Shown here piece by piece: positions 16,106 through 24,379 of a DNA stretch of 64,000 bases. The stretch comes from Streptomyces sp. PsTaAH-137 (GTDB lineage: Bacteria; Actinomycetota; Actinomycetes; Streptomycetales; Streptomycetaceae), in NCBI RefSeq assembly GCF_003259365.1, contig NZ_QLLY01000021.1, positions 1 to 64,000 on the forward strand, in the 5' to 3' direction. A model generated the notes under the pieces. That model had not been told where the DNA came from, ran no database searches, and was given only the letters and a program-made list of their open reading frames with translations. Numbering within the stretch: the first letter of the stretch is position 1; each line of letters starts with the position of its first letter. Position numbers and translations under genes: made by a program.

Positions 16106-16402
16106 TCAGCCGAGTTCGAGGACGCGGGCGTGGAGCACCTGGCGCTGCTGGAGCGCGGCGCGGACGGCGCGGTGCAGCCCGTCCTCCAGGTACAGATCGC
16201 CCTGCCACTTCACGACGTGCGCGAAGAGATCGCCGTAGAACGTCGAGTCCTCGGCGAGCAGCGTTTCCAGGTCGAGCTGACCCTTCGTCGTCACGAGCTG
16301 ATCGAGGCGGACCGGGCGCGGCGCGACGTCCGCCCACTGCCGGGTGCTTTCCCGGCCGTGGTCGGGGTACGGCCGGCCGTTTCCGATGCGCTTGAAGATC
16401 AC
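16106..16402 (-). CDS. Small ParB-like-fold protein, often annotated VapB-family antitoxin
   Basis: The 98-aa protein (MIFKRIGNGRPYPDHG...) has a core RLDQLVTTKGQLDLETLLAE and a DGLHRAVRAALQQRQVLHAR segment. The DG-HR block resembles the phosphate-binding motif of ParB/sulfiredoxin folds. Database entries for this Streptomyces family often say type II antitoxin, VapB family, but no toxin gene is adjacent, so I do not endorse that role. The start is GTG at 16402 with a weak ribosome site. It is divergent from the HerA-like gene. Confidence 0.7.
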   Translation of the reverse strand: MIFKRIGNGRPYPDHGRESTRQWADVAPRPVRLDQLVTTKGQLDLETLLAEDSTFYGDLFAHVVKWQGDLYLEDGLHRAVRAALQQRQVLHARVLELG

Positions 16403-16523
16403 ACGGAAAGCCTACCGGGCCGGGCTCTCCGGGCGCAGCCATGGAGACGGAGTGCGACCCTGTGAAATACCGCCCTGAACTGGGGCGAAACAGGACCACT
16501 CAAACCCGGGACAGGGGCCTGAA

Positions 16524-18200
16524 ATGAGTGACAGCGAGCCGATGGCGGGCGGACAGGCGAGTGGAACGGACCCGTCCGGGGGAGAACGCGGCGCTTCCTT
16601 GACGGAGGAGAAGCAGGAGGCGCAGGAGACGCAGGGGGCGCATCCCGAGACCGTCACCGGCGCCCCGGCGCTGCCCGCCGAGGCGCTGGAGATCGCCGCC
16701 GGGTACGCGTTCACCGGCCCTGCCCTCGATCTCGGCGCGCTGCTGTGGGACGGGCAGTGCCACCCGGACGCCCAGGTCCGCATCCCGCTGCCGATGCTGA
16801 ACCGGCACGGCCTCGTCGCGGGCGCCACCGGCACCGGCAAGACCAAGACCCTCCAGCTCATCGCGGAGCAGCTGGCCGCGCAGGGCGTGCCCGTCTTCCT
16901 CGCCGACATCAAGGGCGACGTCTCCGGCATCTCGGCGCCCGGCGAGGACGGCGAGAAGGTGCGCGAGCGGGCCGGGCAGGTGGGTCAGGAGTGGCGGGCC
17001 ACCGGGTTCCCCTGCGAGTTCTACGCGCTCGGCGGCATCGGCACCGGCATCCCGCTGCGCGCGACCGTCACCAGCTTCGGCCCGGTCCTGCTCTCGAAGG
17101 TGCTCCAGCTCAACCAGACGCAGGAGCAGTCGCTCGGCCTGATCTTCCACTACGCGGACCAGAAGGGCCTGGAGCTCTACGACCTGAAGGACCTGCGGGC
17201 CGTCGTCACCTTCCTGACCTCCGACGAGGGCAAGCCCGAGCTGAAGACGATCGGCGGTCTGTCGAGCGTCACCGCCGGGGTGATCCTGCGGGCCCTGACC
17301 GCGTTCGAGGCGCAGGGCATGGGGGACTTCTTCGGGGAGCCGGAGTTCGACACCAGCGAGCTGCTGCGGACCGCTTCCGACGGGCGGGGCCTGGTCTCCG
17401 TACTGGAGCTGCCCGCCGTGCAGGACAAGCCGCAGCTGTTCTCCACGTTCCTGATGTGGCTGCTCGCCGATCTGTTCCAGCGGCTGCCCGAGGTCGGTGA
17501 CGTGGAGCAGCCGAAGCTGGTGTTCTTCTTCGACGAGGCGCATCTGCTGTTCAACGGGGCGTCCAAGGCGTTCCTGGAGGCCATCACGCAGACCGTGCGG
17601 CTGATCCGGTCCAAGGGCGTCGGCATCTTCTTCGTGACGCAGACCCCGAAGGACGTGCCCGCCGACGTCCTCGGGCAGCTCGGCAACCGCGTCCAGCACG
17701 CGCTGCGCGCCTTCACGCCGGAGGACCAGAAGGCGCTGAAGGCGACCGTGAAGACGTTCCCGAACTCGCCGTACGACCTGGAGGAGACGCTGACCTCGCT
17801 CGGTACCGGTGAGGCCGTGATCACCGTACTGAGCGAGAAGGGGGCGCCGACGCCGGTCGCGGCGACGCGGCTGCGGGCGCCGGAGTCGTTGATGGGGCCC
17901 GTGGAGGCCGGGGCGCTGGACGCGGCCGTGAAGGGGTCGCTGCTGTACTCGCGGTACGCGGATGCCGTGGACCGGGAATCGGCGTTCGAGAAGCTGACCG
18001 CGCGGGAGGCCGAGACGGCGGCCCGCAAGCAGGCGGAGGCCGATGCCAAAGCTGCCGCCCGGACCAGGAAGCCGTCCCAGGACGCGTCCGTCGTGGACCA
18101 GGTCGTGGGCAGCGGGATCTTCAAGTCGCTGGCCCGCTCGATGGGCACCCAGCTGGGCCGGGAGATCTCCCGCTCAATCTTCGGCACCCGCCGCCGCTAG
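16524..18200 (+). CDS. HerA-like ATPase / DUF853 helicase-family protein
   Basis: The 558-aa P-loop ATPase has Walker A GATGTGKT at residues 100-107 and Walker B VFFFDEAH at about 333-340, followed by the arginine-finger region IFFVTQTPKDVP. This is the DUF853 group of HerA/FtsK-related ATPases, thought to translocate DNA or remodel nucleoprotein; no partner NurA nuclease is adjacent. The first 50 residues are acidic and unstructured and the last 60 are Ala/Lys-rich, ending in a basic SIFGTRRR tail. The ATG has AGGGG upstream. It stands alone, with a repeat array after it. Confidence 0.88.
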   Translation: MSDSEPMAGGQASGTDPSGGERGASLTEEKQEAQETQGAHPETVTGAPALPAEALEIAAGYAFTGPALDLGALLWDGQCHPDAQVRIPLPMLNRHGLVAGATGTGKTKTLQLIAEQLAAQGVPVFLADIKGDVSGISAPGEDGEKVRERAGQVGQEWRATGFPCEFYALGGIGTGIPLRATVTSFGPVLLSKVLQLNQTQEQSLGLIFHYADQKGLELYDLKDLRAVVTFLTSDEGKPELKTIGGLSSVTAGVILRALTAFEAQGMGDFFGEPEFDTSELLRTASDGRGLVSVLELPAVQDKPQLFSTFLMWLLADLFQRLPEVGDVEQPKLVFFFDEAHLLFNGASKAFLEAITQTVRLIRSKGVGIFFVTQTPKDVPADVLGQLGNRVQHALRAFTPEDQKALKATVKTFPNSPYDLEETLTSLGTGEAVITVLSEKGAPTPVAATRLRAPESLMGPVEAGALDAAVKGSLLYSRYADAVDRESAFEKLTAREAETAARKQAEADAKAAARTRKPSQDASVVDQVVGSGIFKSLARSMGTQLGREISRSIFGTRRR

Positions 18201-18264
18201 CCCTCCGCCCGCAGCCCGGCCGCGCCTCTGTCGTTGATGAGATGGCGCACGAAGTGCGCATCTC

Positions 18265-18573
18265 AGGGGCGCGGGGAACTGCGCGACCAGCCACGACGGT
18301 GGCGCGCGTGGGTACGACCTAGGGGCGCGGGGAACTGCGCGATCAGCCACGACGGTGGCGCGCGTGGAGTACGACCTAGGGGCGCGGGGAACTGCGCGAG
18401 CAGCCACGACGGTGGCGCGCGTGAGGTACGACCTAGGGGCGCGGGGAACTGCGCGATCAGCCACGACGGTGGCGCGCCCGGCCGACAACCCGATCAGGGG
18501 CGCGGGGAACTGCGCGAGAAGCGGCCACCGGCGCGCGCTCGGAGAACGACCCAGGGGCGCCGGGCGGCCTGCG
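18265..18573. repeat. Streptomyces intergenic tandem repeat, array B (5-6 units)
   Basis: Units start at 18265, 18321, 18378, 18435 and 18496, with a degenerate sixth near 18553; periods are 56, 57, 57 and 61 bp. Each holds AGGGGCGCGGGGAACTGCG, a variable base in GCGANCAGC, then GCCAC-GACG-GTGGC and a spacer such as GTACGACCT. The variable spacer and conserved palindromes are what a hairpin-forming mobile or recombining repeat would show. It fills the 390-bp gap between the HerA-like gene and the small gene ending at 18591. Open frames within are artefacts of the repeat. Confidence 0.92.
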
Positions 18574-18590
18574 TGGCCGCCCGGCACCGT

Positions 18591-18731
18591 TCAGCTGCCG
18601 GCCCGCTTCCGGGGAGGCCGGGCCGAACCCTCGCGGGGCGTCGTGGGTTCGGGGGACTGGTGGGCGCGGGCGTCGCGCGCGGCCTCGGCGCGGAGCAGAG
18701 CGCGCAGCAGCGCGTACGGATCCTTGGGCAT
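18591..18731 (-). CDS. 46-aa hypothetical protein
   Basis: The frame reads MPKDPYALLRALLRAEAARD and then a Pro/Ser/Arg-rich tail ending RKRAGS. The N-terminal 20 residues form an amphipathic helix of alternating Leu/Ala and Arg. A good ribosome site (AAAGGACG) lies seven bases before the ATG, the main reason to believe it. It lies just beyond the repeat array and 57 bp downstream of a small secreted-protein gene on the same strand. Function is unknown. Confidence 0.65.
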   Translation of the reverse strand: MPKDPYALLRALLRAEAARDARAHQSPEPTTPREGSARPPRKRAGS

Positions 18732-18787
18732 GGTGAAGCGTCCTTTCGGTGCTGACAGTGAGGAAGGGCCCGGAGATGCCGGGACTG

Positions 18788-19126
18788 TCAGCAGCGCAGG
18801 ACGACGGTGCGCAGGGCGCGGTGGGAGAGGCGCGCGGGGTCCGCGGCGGGAGCCGTCGGAAGGAGCGGGACCACCCGGGGGACCGGCCGGGGCACCGGAC
18901 CCGCGGGAAGCCGCGTCGGATGCCCGGTGGGAAGCCGGAGCGCCGCCTCGGGCGCGTCATGGTGCTCCCCGCCCTCGCAGGAGACCGCGGCGACCGGCAC
19001 CGCGGCCTCGACCGGCGCCGCGGCGAACGGCGCCAGCAGCAGCGCGAGCACCAGCAGAAGCGTGCCCGCCCACGTCCGGGCACGGGCACGGGGGCCCGGC
19101 ACGGAGGGGAACGGCGCGACACTCAT
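18788..19126 (-). CDS. Small secreted hypothetical protein ending in Cys
   Basis: The 112-aa product (MSVAPFPSVPGPRARARTW) has a basic start, a hydrophobic core (AGTLLLVLALLLAPFAAAPVEA) and an AVPVAA signal-peptidase-like site, so it is probably exported. The mature part is Pro/Arg/Ala-rich with Cys at CEGGEHHD and a final Cys in VVLRC. The two Cys could form a disulfide. No family is recognised. The 46-aa gene follows on the same strand. Confidence 0.65.
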   Translation of the reverse strand: MSVAPFPSVPGPRARARTWAGTLLLVLALLLAPFAAAPVEAAVPVAAVSCEGGEHHDAPEAALRLPTGHPTRLPAGPVPRPVPRVVPLLPTAPAADPARLSHRALRTVVLRC

Positions 19127-19203
19127 GGGTCGACTTGTCCCCCGGACGCGCCCGTGACGCAATCACCGGGCGCCCTTTTCCCCTCTCATGGGCTACGCGG
19201 AAG

Positions 19204-19797
19204 TCACGTCGCTGACGCCTTCGCGGCCTTCGCCGCCGCCTTCATCTCCTGCTTGTGCGCGCGCACCTTCGACAGGGACTCGGGCCCGGTGATGTCGGCG
19301 ACCGAGCGGAACGACTCGGCCTCGCCGTAGGCACCGGCCGCCTCGCGCCACCCCGTGGGCCGCACGCCGAGCTGCTTGCCGAGCAGGGCGAGGAAGATCT
19401 GGGCCTTCTGCTTGCCGAAGCCGGGCAGCTCGACGAGGCGGGCGAGCAGCTCCTTGCCGGTGCCGACGCCGGTCCAGACGGCCGCGGCGTCACCGTCGTA
19501 GTGCTCGACGAGGTACTGGCACAGCTGCTGGATCCGCTTGGCCATCGAGCCGGGGTAGCGGTGCACGGCCGGCTTCTCGGAGAGCAGCGCGGCGAACGCC
19601 TCGGGGTCCCGGGCGGCGATCTCGTGGGCGTCGAGGTCGTCGGCGCCGAGCCGGTCGGCGATCGTGCGGGGCCCCGCGAAGGCCCACTCCATGGGCACCT
19701 GCTGGTCGAGGAGCATGCCCACCAGCGCGGCGAGCGGGCTGCGGCCGAGCAGTTCGTCGGCGGCGGGGTCCTGGGCGAGGTGGAGGGTGACGTCCAT
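19204..19797 (-). CDS. HhH-GPD-type base excision repair glycosylase-like protein
   Basis: The 197-aa protein contains a helix-hairpin-helix (LVELPGFGKQKAQIFLALL) of the type that binds DNA in HhH-GPD glycosylases, preceded by LVGMLLDQQVPMEWAFAGP, the usual first helix pair. It is shorter than Nth/MutY and lacks the C-terminal Fe-S cysteine cluster. The equivalent of the catalytic region ends at TGPESLSKVRAHKQEMKAA. Its role is probably removal of damaged bases. The ATG at 19797 begins the conserved core. An iron box lies 43-61 bp upstream, reading outward to the next gene. Confidence 0.82.
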   Translation of the reverse strand: MDVTLHLAQDPAADELLGRSPLAALVGMLLDQQVPMEWAFAGPRTIADRLGADDLDAHEIAARDPEAFAALLSEKPAVHRYPGSMAKRIQQLCQYLVEHYDGDAAAVWTGVGTGKELLARLVELPGFGKQKAQIFLALLGKQLGVRPTGWREAAGAYGEAESFRSVADITGPESLSKVRAHKQEMKAAAKAAKASAT

Positions 19798-19839
19798 ACG
19801 TCGATGATGGCCCACCTGAACGGAACCGACATGTGGGGA

Positions 19840-19858
19840 TTAGGTTAGGCTCACCTAA
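19840..19858. promoter_or_regulatory. DmdR1/IdeR/DtxR-type iron box
   Basis: TTAGGTTAGGCTCACCTAA matches the 19-bp DtxR-family consensus TTAGGTTAGGCTAACCTAA at 18 of 19 positions; only C13 differs. It lies 28 bp before the GTG of the acylase-acetyltransferase gene and overlaps its likely promoter; TAATAA at 19855-19860 is a candidate -10. An Fe(II)-bound repressor should shut the gene off when iron is ample. It might also affect the divergent glycosylase gene. Confidence 0.85.
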
Positions 19859-19885
19859 TAAATGTGCAAGTCGAGTGGGGGAACG

Positions 19886-22483
19886 GTGAACTTCGAGGTT
19901 TTCCGGGACGCGTGGGGGATTCCGCACCTGCGGGCGGGCGACGCGTCGGCGCTCGCGTACGGGCAGGGATACGTGACCGCCGCCGACCGCGGCTGGCAGA
20001 TCGAGGTCGAGCGGCACCGGATGCTCGGCACCTCCGCCGGACCGCTCGGCGCGGGCGAGGCCGGCTGGGACGCCTTCGCGCGGCGGGCCCGGCTCGCGGA
20101 CACCGCCCGGCGCTGCCACGACGCCCTCGACCCGGACACCCGCGCCTGGGTGGCCGCGTACGTCGAAGGGATCAACCAGGGCCTGCGCGAGCGGGGCGGC
20201 CAGGCCCCGGAGTTCGCCCGGACCGGCACGGTGCCGGGCCGCTGGGAGCCGTGGACGCCGCTCGGGGTGTGGCTCTCGACGCACGTACTGTTCGCCGGAT
20301 TCCCCGGAAAGCTCTGGCGCGACGAGGTCGTACGGCGGCTCGGCGCGGACGCGGTGGAGCTGTTCGCGACCGACGGCCCCGGCACGCTCGGCAGCAACGG
20401 CTGGCTCGTCGACGCGGCCCGCACCGCGGACGGCGGCGCGCTGATCGCGGGCGACCCGCACCGGTACATCGAGGACCCGGGCGTCTACCAGCAGATCCGG
20501 CTCGCCTGCCCGGAGTTCGACGTGGTGGGCCTCGCCGTGCCGGGCGTCCCCGGTATCGGGCACTTCGGGCATGCGGGCGGTGTCGCCTGGGCCATCACCA
20601 ACGCCATGGCCGACTACCAGGACCTGTACCGCGAGCGACTGCGGCGCACCGGCGACGGCGGTGTCGAGGCGCTGGGCCCCGACGGCTGGCGGCCCGCCCA
20701 CGCCCACGTGGAAGAGGGCGTCGAGGTCGTCGAGACCGAGCGCGGTGTCGTCGTGATCGGCGGCCCGGACGAGGGCGAGGGCGTCAGCCTGCGCCAGCCC
20801 GCCCGCGTCTTCGGGAACCTCGGGTTCGCCACGCTGCCCGCCCTGCTGCGCGCCCGTACCGTCGCCGACGTGGACCGCGCCTTCGACGGCTGGGCCGAGC
20901 CGGTCAACGTCGTGATGGCCGCCGACACCGAGGGCGGCACGCTGCACCGCGTCGCGGGCACCGTGCCCCTGCGCGACCCGGAGAACCGGGTGCGGGTGGT
21001 GCCCGCGTGGGAGGAGCGGTACGCGTGGCGCGGCGTCCACGACCCGCTGCCCCGCGCCGAGGTCGACGGTGTCGCCGTGATGGCCAACGAGCGGTCGCTG
21101 GCCGCGCCGCTCGGCACCGAGTTCGCCCCGCCGCACCGCGCCCGCCGCATCGCCGAGCTGCTCGCCGACCGCCCGGTCTGGGCCGCCGGGGACATGGCCG
21201 TCGTGCACACCGACACCGAACTCGCCTCCGCCCGGCCCCTCCTCGGCCTCGTCGAGCGCCTCGACGACCTCTCCCCGGCCGCCGCCCGGCTGCGCGCGTC
21301 GCTCCTGAACTGGGACCGGCGCATGGCGGCGGGCAGCGTGCGCGCCGCCGCGTACGCGCGGGTGCGCTCCGCCGTCGTACGCCGGATCGCCGCCCACCCC
21401 TCCCTCGCGGACCTGACCGGCCTGGCCCCCGCCTACCCCGAGGTCTTCCGCCCCTGGCTCGGACTCGTGCCGCGCGTCGCCTACGGCCTGGAGAACCTGC
21501 TGACGGCCGCTCGACTCCCGTACGAGGACCGGCTCACCGCCGTCCGGGAGGCGGTCGAGGAGGTCGCGGGCGTGCCGGAGACGACCTGGGGCGAGCTGCA
21601 CCGGCTCGCCGCCTGGCAGGCGCTGCCCGACCCCGGCGCCGAGCGGCCCGCCCTCGACGGCGACCACGACTGCGTCCTGTCCACGTCGAGCGTGCCCGGC
21701 CTCACCGACCTCGCCGCGCGCGGGCCCGCCGCCCGCTATGTGTGGGACCTCGCGCGGCGCGACAACAGCCGCTGGATCGTGCCGCACGGCGCGTCCGGCA
21801 TCCCCGGCACACCCCACCACCGCGACCAGCTGCCGCTGTGGCTGCGCGGCGAACTCGCCCCGGTCGTCACCGACTTCGACCGGCTCACCCCCACCGAGGA
21901 GATCCCAGTGACCGACGTGTACGAGCGCGCCGTCGACGGCTTCGGCACCTTCCGGCTCGCGCCCGTCGACCCGTCCGGCGCCGACATCGACATCCTGCAC
22001 GCCTGGGTGAGCGAGGAGCGCGCCACGTTCTGGGGGATGACCGGCCTGGCCCGCGACGACGTCCGCGACATCTACGCGCACATGGCCACGCTCGACACCC
22101 ACCACGCGTTCCTGGTCCGCCTCGACGGGGTGCCGGTCGCGCTCTTCCAGACGTACGAGCCGGAGGCCGACCGGGTCAGCGAGTGCTATGAGGTGCAGGA
22201 CGGGGACGTCGGCGCGCACCTGCTCGTCGGGCCGCCCGCCGGGGAGGCCGGCGCCCGCCACGGGTTCACCGGGGCGCTGGTCGACGTCCTCGTCTCGTAC
22301 GCGCTCGACGGCCTCGGCAAGAAGCGGATCGTCGTCGAACCGGACGCCCGCAACGCCAAGGCGATCGCGCTGTTCGCCCGCTCCGGTTTCGAGCTCGTCG
22401 GCGAGATCGTGCTGCCGGAGGTGGACCTGCCCGAGGTGTACCTGCCGGAGAAGCGCGCGCAACTGGCGCTCCGTACGCGATAG
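19886..22483 (+). CDS. Fusion of penicillin acylase-family Ntn hydrolase and siderophore-type GNAT acetyltransferase
   Basis: The 865-aa protein has two parts. Residues 1 to about 670 are a penicillin acylase (Ntn hydrolase): VFRDAWGIPHLRA starts the alpha chain, GYVTAADRGWQIEVERHR follows, and the beta chain begins at SNGWLVDAA (Ser170 the likely nucleophile after self-cleavage). Residues about 680-865 are a GNAT of the IucB/MbtK type: ILHAWVSEERATFWGM, SECYEVQDGDVGAHLLVG and VVEPDARNAKAIALFARSGFE. There is no signal peptide. I chose GTG 19886 (GGGGGA upstream) over ATG 19862, which lies inside the promoter. The frame is continuous across the junction near residue 675. The iron box upstream points to siderophore acyl chemistry. 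This is inference. Confidence 0.85.
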   Translation: MNFEVFRDAWGIPHLRAGDASALAYGQGYVTAADRGWQIEVERHRMLGTSAGPLGAGEAGWDAFARRARLADTARRCHDALDPDTRAWVAAYVEGINQGLRERGGQAPEFARTGTVPGRWEPWTPLGVWLSTHVLFAGFPGKLWRDEVVRRLGADAVELFATDGPGTLGSNGWLVDAARTADGGALIAGDPHRYIEDPGVYQQIRLACPEFDVVGLAVPGVPGIGHFGHAGGVAWAITNAMADYQDLYRERLRRTGDGGVEALGPDGWRPAHAHVEEGVEVVETERGVVVIGGPDEGEGVSLRQPARVFGNLGFATLPALLRARTVADVDRAFDGWAEPVNVVMAADTEGGTLHRVAGTVPLRDPENRVRVVPAWEERYAWRGVHDPLPRAEVDGVAVMANERSLAAPLGTEFAPPHRARRIAELLADRPVWAAGDMAVVHTDTELASARPLLGLVERLDDLSPAAARLRASLLNWDRRMAAGSVRAAAYARVRSAVVRRIAAHPSLADLTGLAPAYPEVFRPWLGLVPRVAYGLENLLTAARLPYEDRLTAVREAVEEVAGVPETTWGELHRLAAWQALPDPGAERPALDGDHDCVLSTSSVPGLTDLAARGPAARYVWDLARRDNSRWIVPHGASGIPGTPHHRDQLPLWLRGELAPVVTDFDRLTPTEEIPVTDVYERAVDGFGTFRLAPVDPSGADIDILHAWVSEERATFWGMTGLARDDVRDIYAHMATLDTHHAFLVRLDGVPVALFQTYEPEADRVSECYEVQDGDVGAHLLVGPPAGEAGARHGFTGALVDVLVSYALDGLGKKRIVVEPDARNAKAIALFARSGFELVGEIVLPEVDLPEVYLPEKRAQLALRTR

Positions 22484-22484
22484 T

Positions 22485-23252
22485 TCACGAGCGCACGATC
22501 AGCAGCACCGACGCCGAGACGCCGACCGTGACGATGACGGCCCGCAGCGCGGCCGGCGGCAGCCTGCGGCCCACGCGGGCGCCGAGCAGACCGCCCGCCG
22601 TGGAGCCCGCCGCGATCAGCCCCGCCACCGCCCAGTCGACGTCGGCGACCGCGATGAACACGACGGCGGCGATCCCGTTGACCAGGGACGCCAGCACGTT
22701 CTTCGCGGCGTTCAGGCGTTGCAGGTCGTCCCGGAGCACCGCCCCGAACATGCCCATGAGCAGAACGCCCTGGGCCGCCCCGAAGTAGCCGCCGTAGACG
22801 CCCGTACCGAGCACGCCGAGCCACATCGGCACCCCGCCGTCGGTACGGGCGGCCTCCTTCCGGTCCTGCCGCGCCTTCATCCAGCGGTTGAGCCGCGGCT
22901 GGACCAGCACGAGGACGCACGCGGTGAGGATCAGCACCGGCACGATCGCGCGGAACGCGGCGTCGGGCAGCCGCAGCAGGAGCAGCGCCCCGACGAGCCC
23001 GCCGAGCAGCGAGGCGGCACCGAACCGGATCAACCGCGCCCGCTGACCGCGCAGTTCACGCCGGTAGCCGTAGGCGCCGCTGAGCACCCCGGGCACGAGC
23101 CCCACATTGTTGGAGACGTTCGCGAGCACCGGCGGGTAACCGAAGGCGAGCAGGGTCGGGAACGTGATCAGGGTGCCGGAGCCGACCACCGCGTTCATGC
23201 CGCCCGCCGCGACCCCGGCGGCGCCGATCGCCACCGCTTCCACCACGTCCAC
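22485..23252 (-). CDS. TSUP (TauE/SafE) family permease
   Basis: The 255-aa protein has about eight transmembrane segments. It begins GAAGVAAGGMNAVVGSGTLITFP, whose G-x-G signature is typical of TauE/SafE permeases, and has a mirror repeat at VLGTGVYGGYFGAAQGVL. This family exports sulfite, sulfoacetate or other organic anions. The GTG at 23252 has GAGGAG nine bases upstream. A LysR gene is divergent, 167 bp away, and is a candidate regulator. It converges on the acylase fusion, whose stop is 1 bp away. Confidence 0.87.
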   Translation of the reverse strand: MDVVEAVAIGAAGVAAGGMNAVVGSGTLITFPTLLAFGYPPVLANVSNNVGLVPGVLSGAYGYRRELRGQRARLIRFGAASLLGGLVGALLLLRLPDAAFRAIVPVLILTACVLVLVQPRLNRWMKARQDRKEAARTDGGVPMWLGVLGTGVYGGYFGAAQGVLLMGMFGAVLRDDLQRLNAAKNVLASLVNGIAAVVFIAVADVDWAVAGLIAAGSTAGGLLGARVGRRLPPAALRAVIVTVGVSASVLLIVRS

Positions 23253-23364
23253 CGTTTGCAGCTCCTCGCAGGTCAACGGGTCGGCACCCGCCCGGAGTTC
23301 GCGACCTCCGTGACGGGTTGCCGCCCTGGGCCGTCCCGCCGACGATCGTGCGCCGCCCGCCCGA

Positions 23365-23402
23365 TGCAAGTCAATCCTCGGGTTTTCTTGCAGATGCCCA
23401 AG
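23365..23402. promoter_or_regulatory. Inverted repeats in the TSUP/LysR divergent region
   Basis: TGCAAG (23365-23370) pairs with CTTGCA (23387-23392), and CTTG (23387-23390) with CAAG (23399-23402); the second is CTTG-N8-CAAG, a T-N11-A-like LysR motif. The sites lie 18-55 bp upstream of the LysR start. LysR binding is inferred. Confidence 0.45.
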
Positions 23403-23419
23403 CTGTAGCTTTGATCGCC

Positions 23420-24337
23420 GTGACCCTCGACGACCTCCGCGTCTTCGTCGCCGTCTGCCGCGCGGGCAGTCTCAGCGCCGTCGCGCGCGATCTGTCCTGT
23501 ACGCAGTCGGCCGTGAGCCAGCACGTGAAGCGGCTGGAGAAGGAGACCGGGATCGGCCTGCTCGAACGGCACGCCCGCGGGGTCGTGCCCACTCCGGCGG
23601 GCCGGATCCTGCGCGCCGCCGCGGCCGACGGGATCGGCGCCCTCGACGACGCGCTGCGCCGCCTGGACGACCTGGCGCGCGGGGCGAGCGGCTCGGTGCG
23701 GGTGACCACGGGTGCCACCTCGGTGCGGCACTTCATGGCCGAGGCGATCGTCGCCTACCGGCGCGGGCACCCGCAGATCAGCCTGGAGTTCCAGACGGTC
23801 AGCTCCAGCCGCAGCTGCTTCGAGGCGCTGGCCGCGCACGACCTGGACCTCGCCTGGATCACCATGGGACCGGCCGAGCGCGGCATCGAGCTGCGGCCGG
23901 TGGTCGAGCTGCCCTGGGTCCTCGCGGTGCAGGACCAGGACCCGCTGGCCGCGATGACCTCGGCCGGACCGGCCGAACTGGCCGACTCGGCGCAACTGAT
24001 CCTGCCGCCCGAGCACTCCACGTCCCGCTCCCACCTCAACGACCGGTTCGCCGAACTGGGCATCGCGGACGCGGCCTCCGCGGGCACCGGCATCGCCGAC
24101 TGGGACACCGCCGCCCACCTGGCGCAGCTCGGCCTCGGCCACGCCGTCGTCCCCGACCTGCCGGGCCTGCGCGGACCGGGCCACCCCGGGCTCGTCCTCG
24201 TCCCCGTCCCCTGTCTGCCCCCGCTCCAGGTCGGCTGGGCGGTGCGCCGCTGGGCCGCGCTCTCCCCGCCCGCGCGTGCCTTCGCGGACCTGGTGGAGGG
24301 CAGCTGCCCCGGCACCGCGGTCCGCCCGAACGGCTGA
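23420..24337 (+). CDS. LysR-family transcriptional regulator
   Basis: The 305-aa protein has an N-terminal winged helix (VTLDDLRVFVAVCRAGSLSA, VARDLSCTQSAVSQHVKRLE) and a periplasmic-binding-like effector domain from about residue 90 (GSVRVTTGATSVRHFMAEAI). The GTG at 23420 starts the conserved DNA-binding helix; the frame upstream has no ribosome site. It is divergent from the TSUP permease, the usual arrangement for LysR targets. A cupin gene follows 42 bp later on the same strand. Confidence 0.92.
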   Translation: MTLDDLRVFVAVCRAGSLSAVARDLSCTQSAVSQHVKRLEKETGIGLLERHARGVVPTPAGRILRAAAADGIGALDDALRRLDDLARGASGSVRVTTGATSVRHFMAEAIVAYRRGHPQISLEFQTVSSSRSCFEALAAHDLDLAWITMGPAERGIELRPVVELPWVLAVQDQDPLAAMTSAGPAELADSAQLILPPEHSTSRSHLNDRFAELGIADAASAGTGIADWDTAAHLAQLGLGHAVVPDLPGLRGPGHPGLVLVPVPCLPPLQVGWAVRRWAALSPPARAFADLVEGSCPGTAVRPNG

Positions 24338-24379
24338 CGCGCCCTCGCGCCCGGCGGTGCGCCCGGCGACCCTGAACCC

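Noticed and set aside
16106..16402. A toxin-antitoxin pair.
   Set aside because: No adjacent gene resembles a PIN-domain or other toxin; the neighbours are a LytR_C protein and a HerA-like ATPase.
18265..18573. Possible CRISPR array.
   Set aside because: Units are 56-61 bp and nearly identical throughout, with spacers themselves repeated, and no cas gene is near. It is a tandem intergenic repeat.
21890..21930. The acetyltransferase as a separate gene starting at GTG 21908.
   Set aside because: There is no stop codon before it and no ribosome site, and the frame is continuous with the acylase. A fusion is simpler, though a sequencing error cannot be ruled out.
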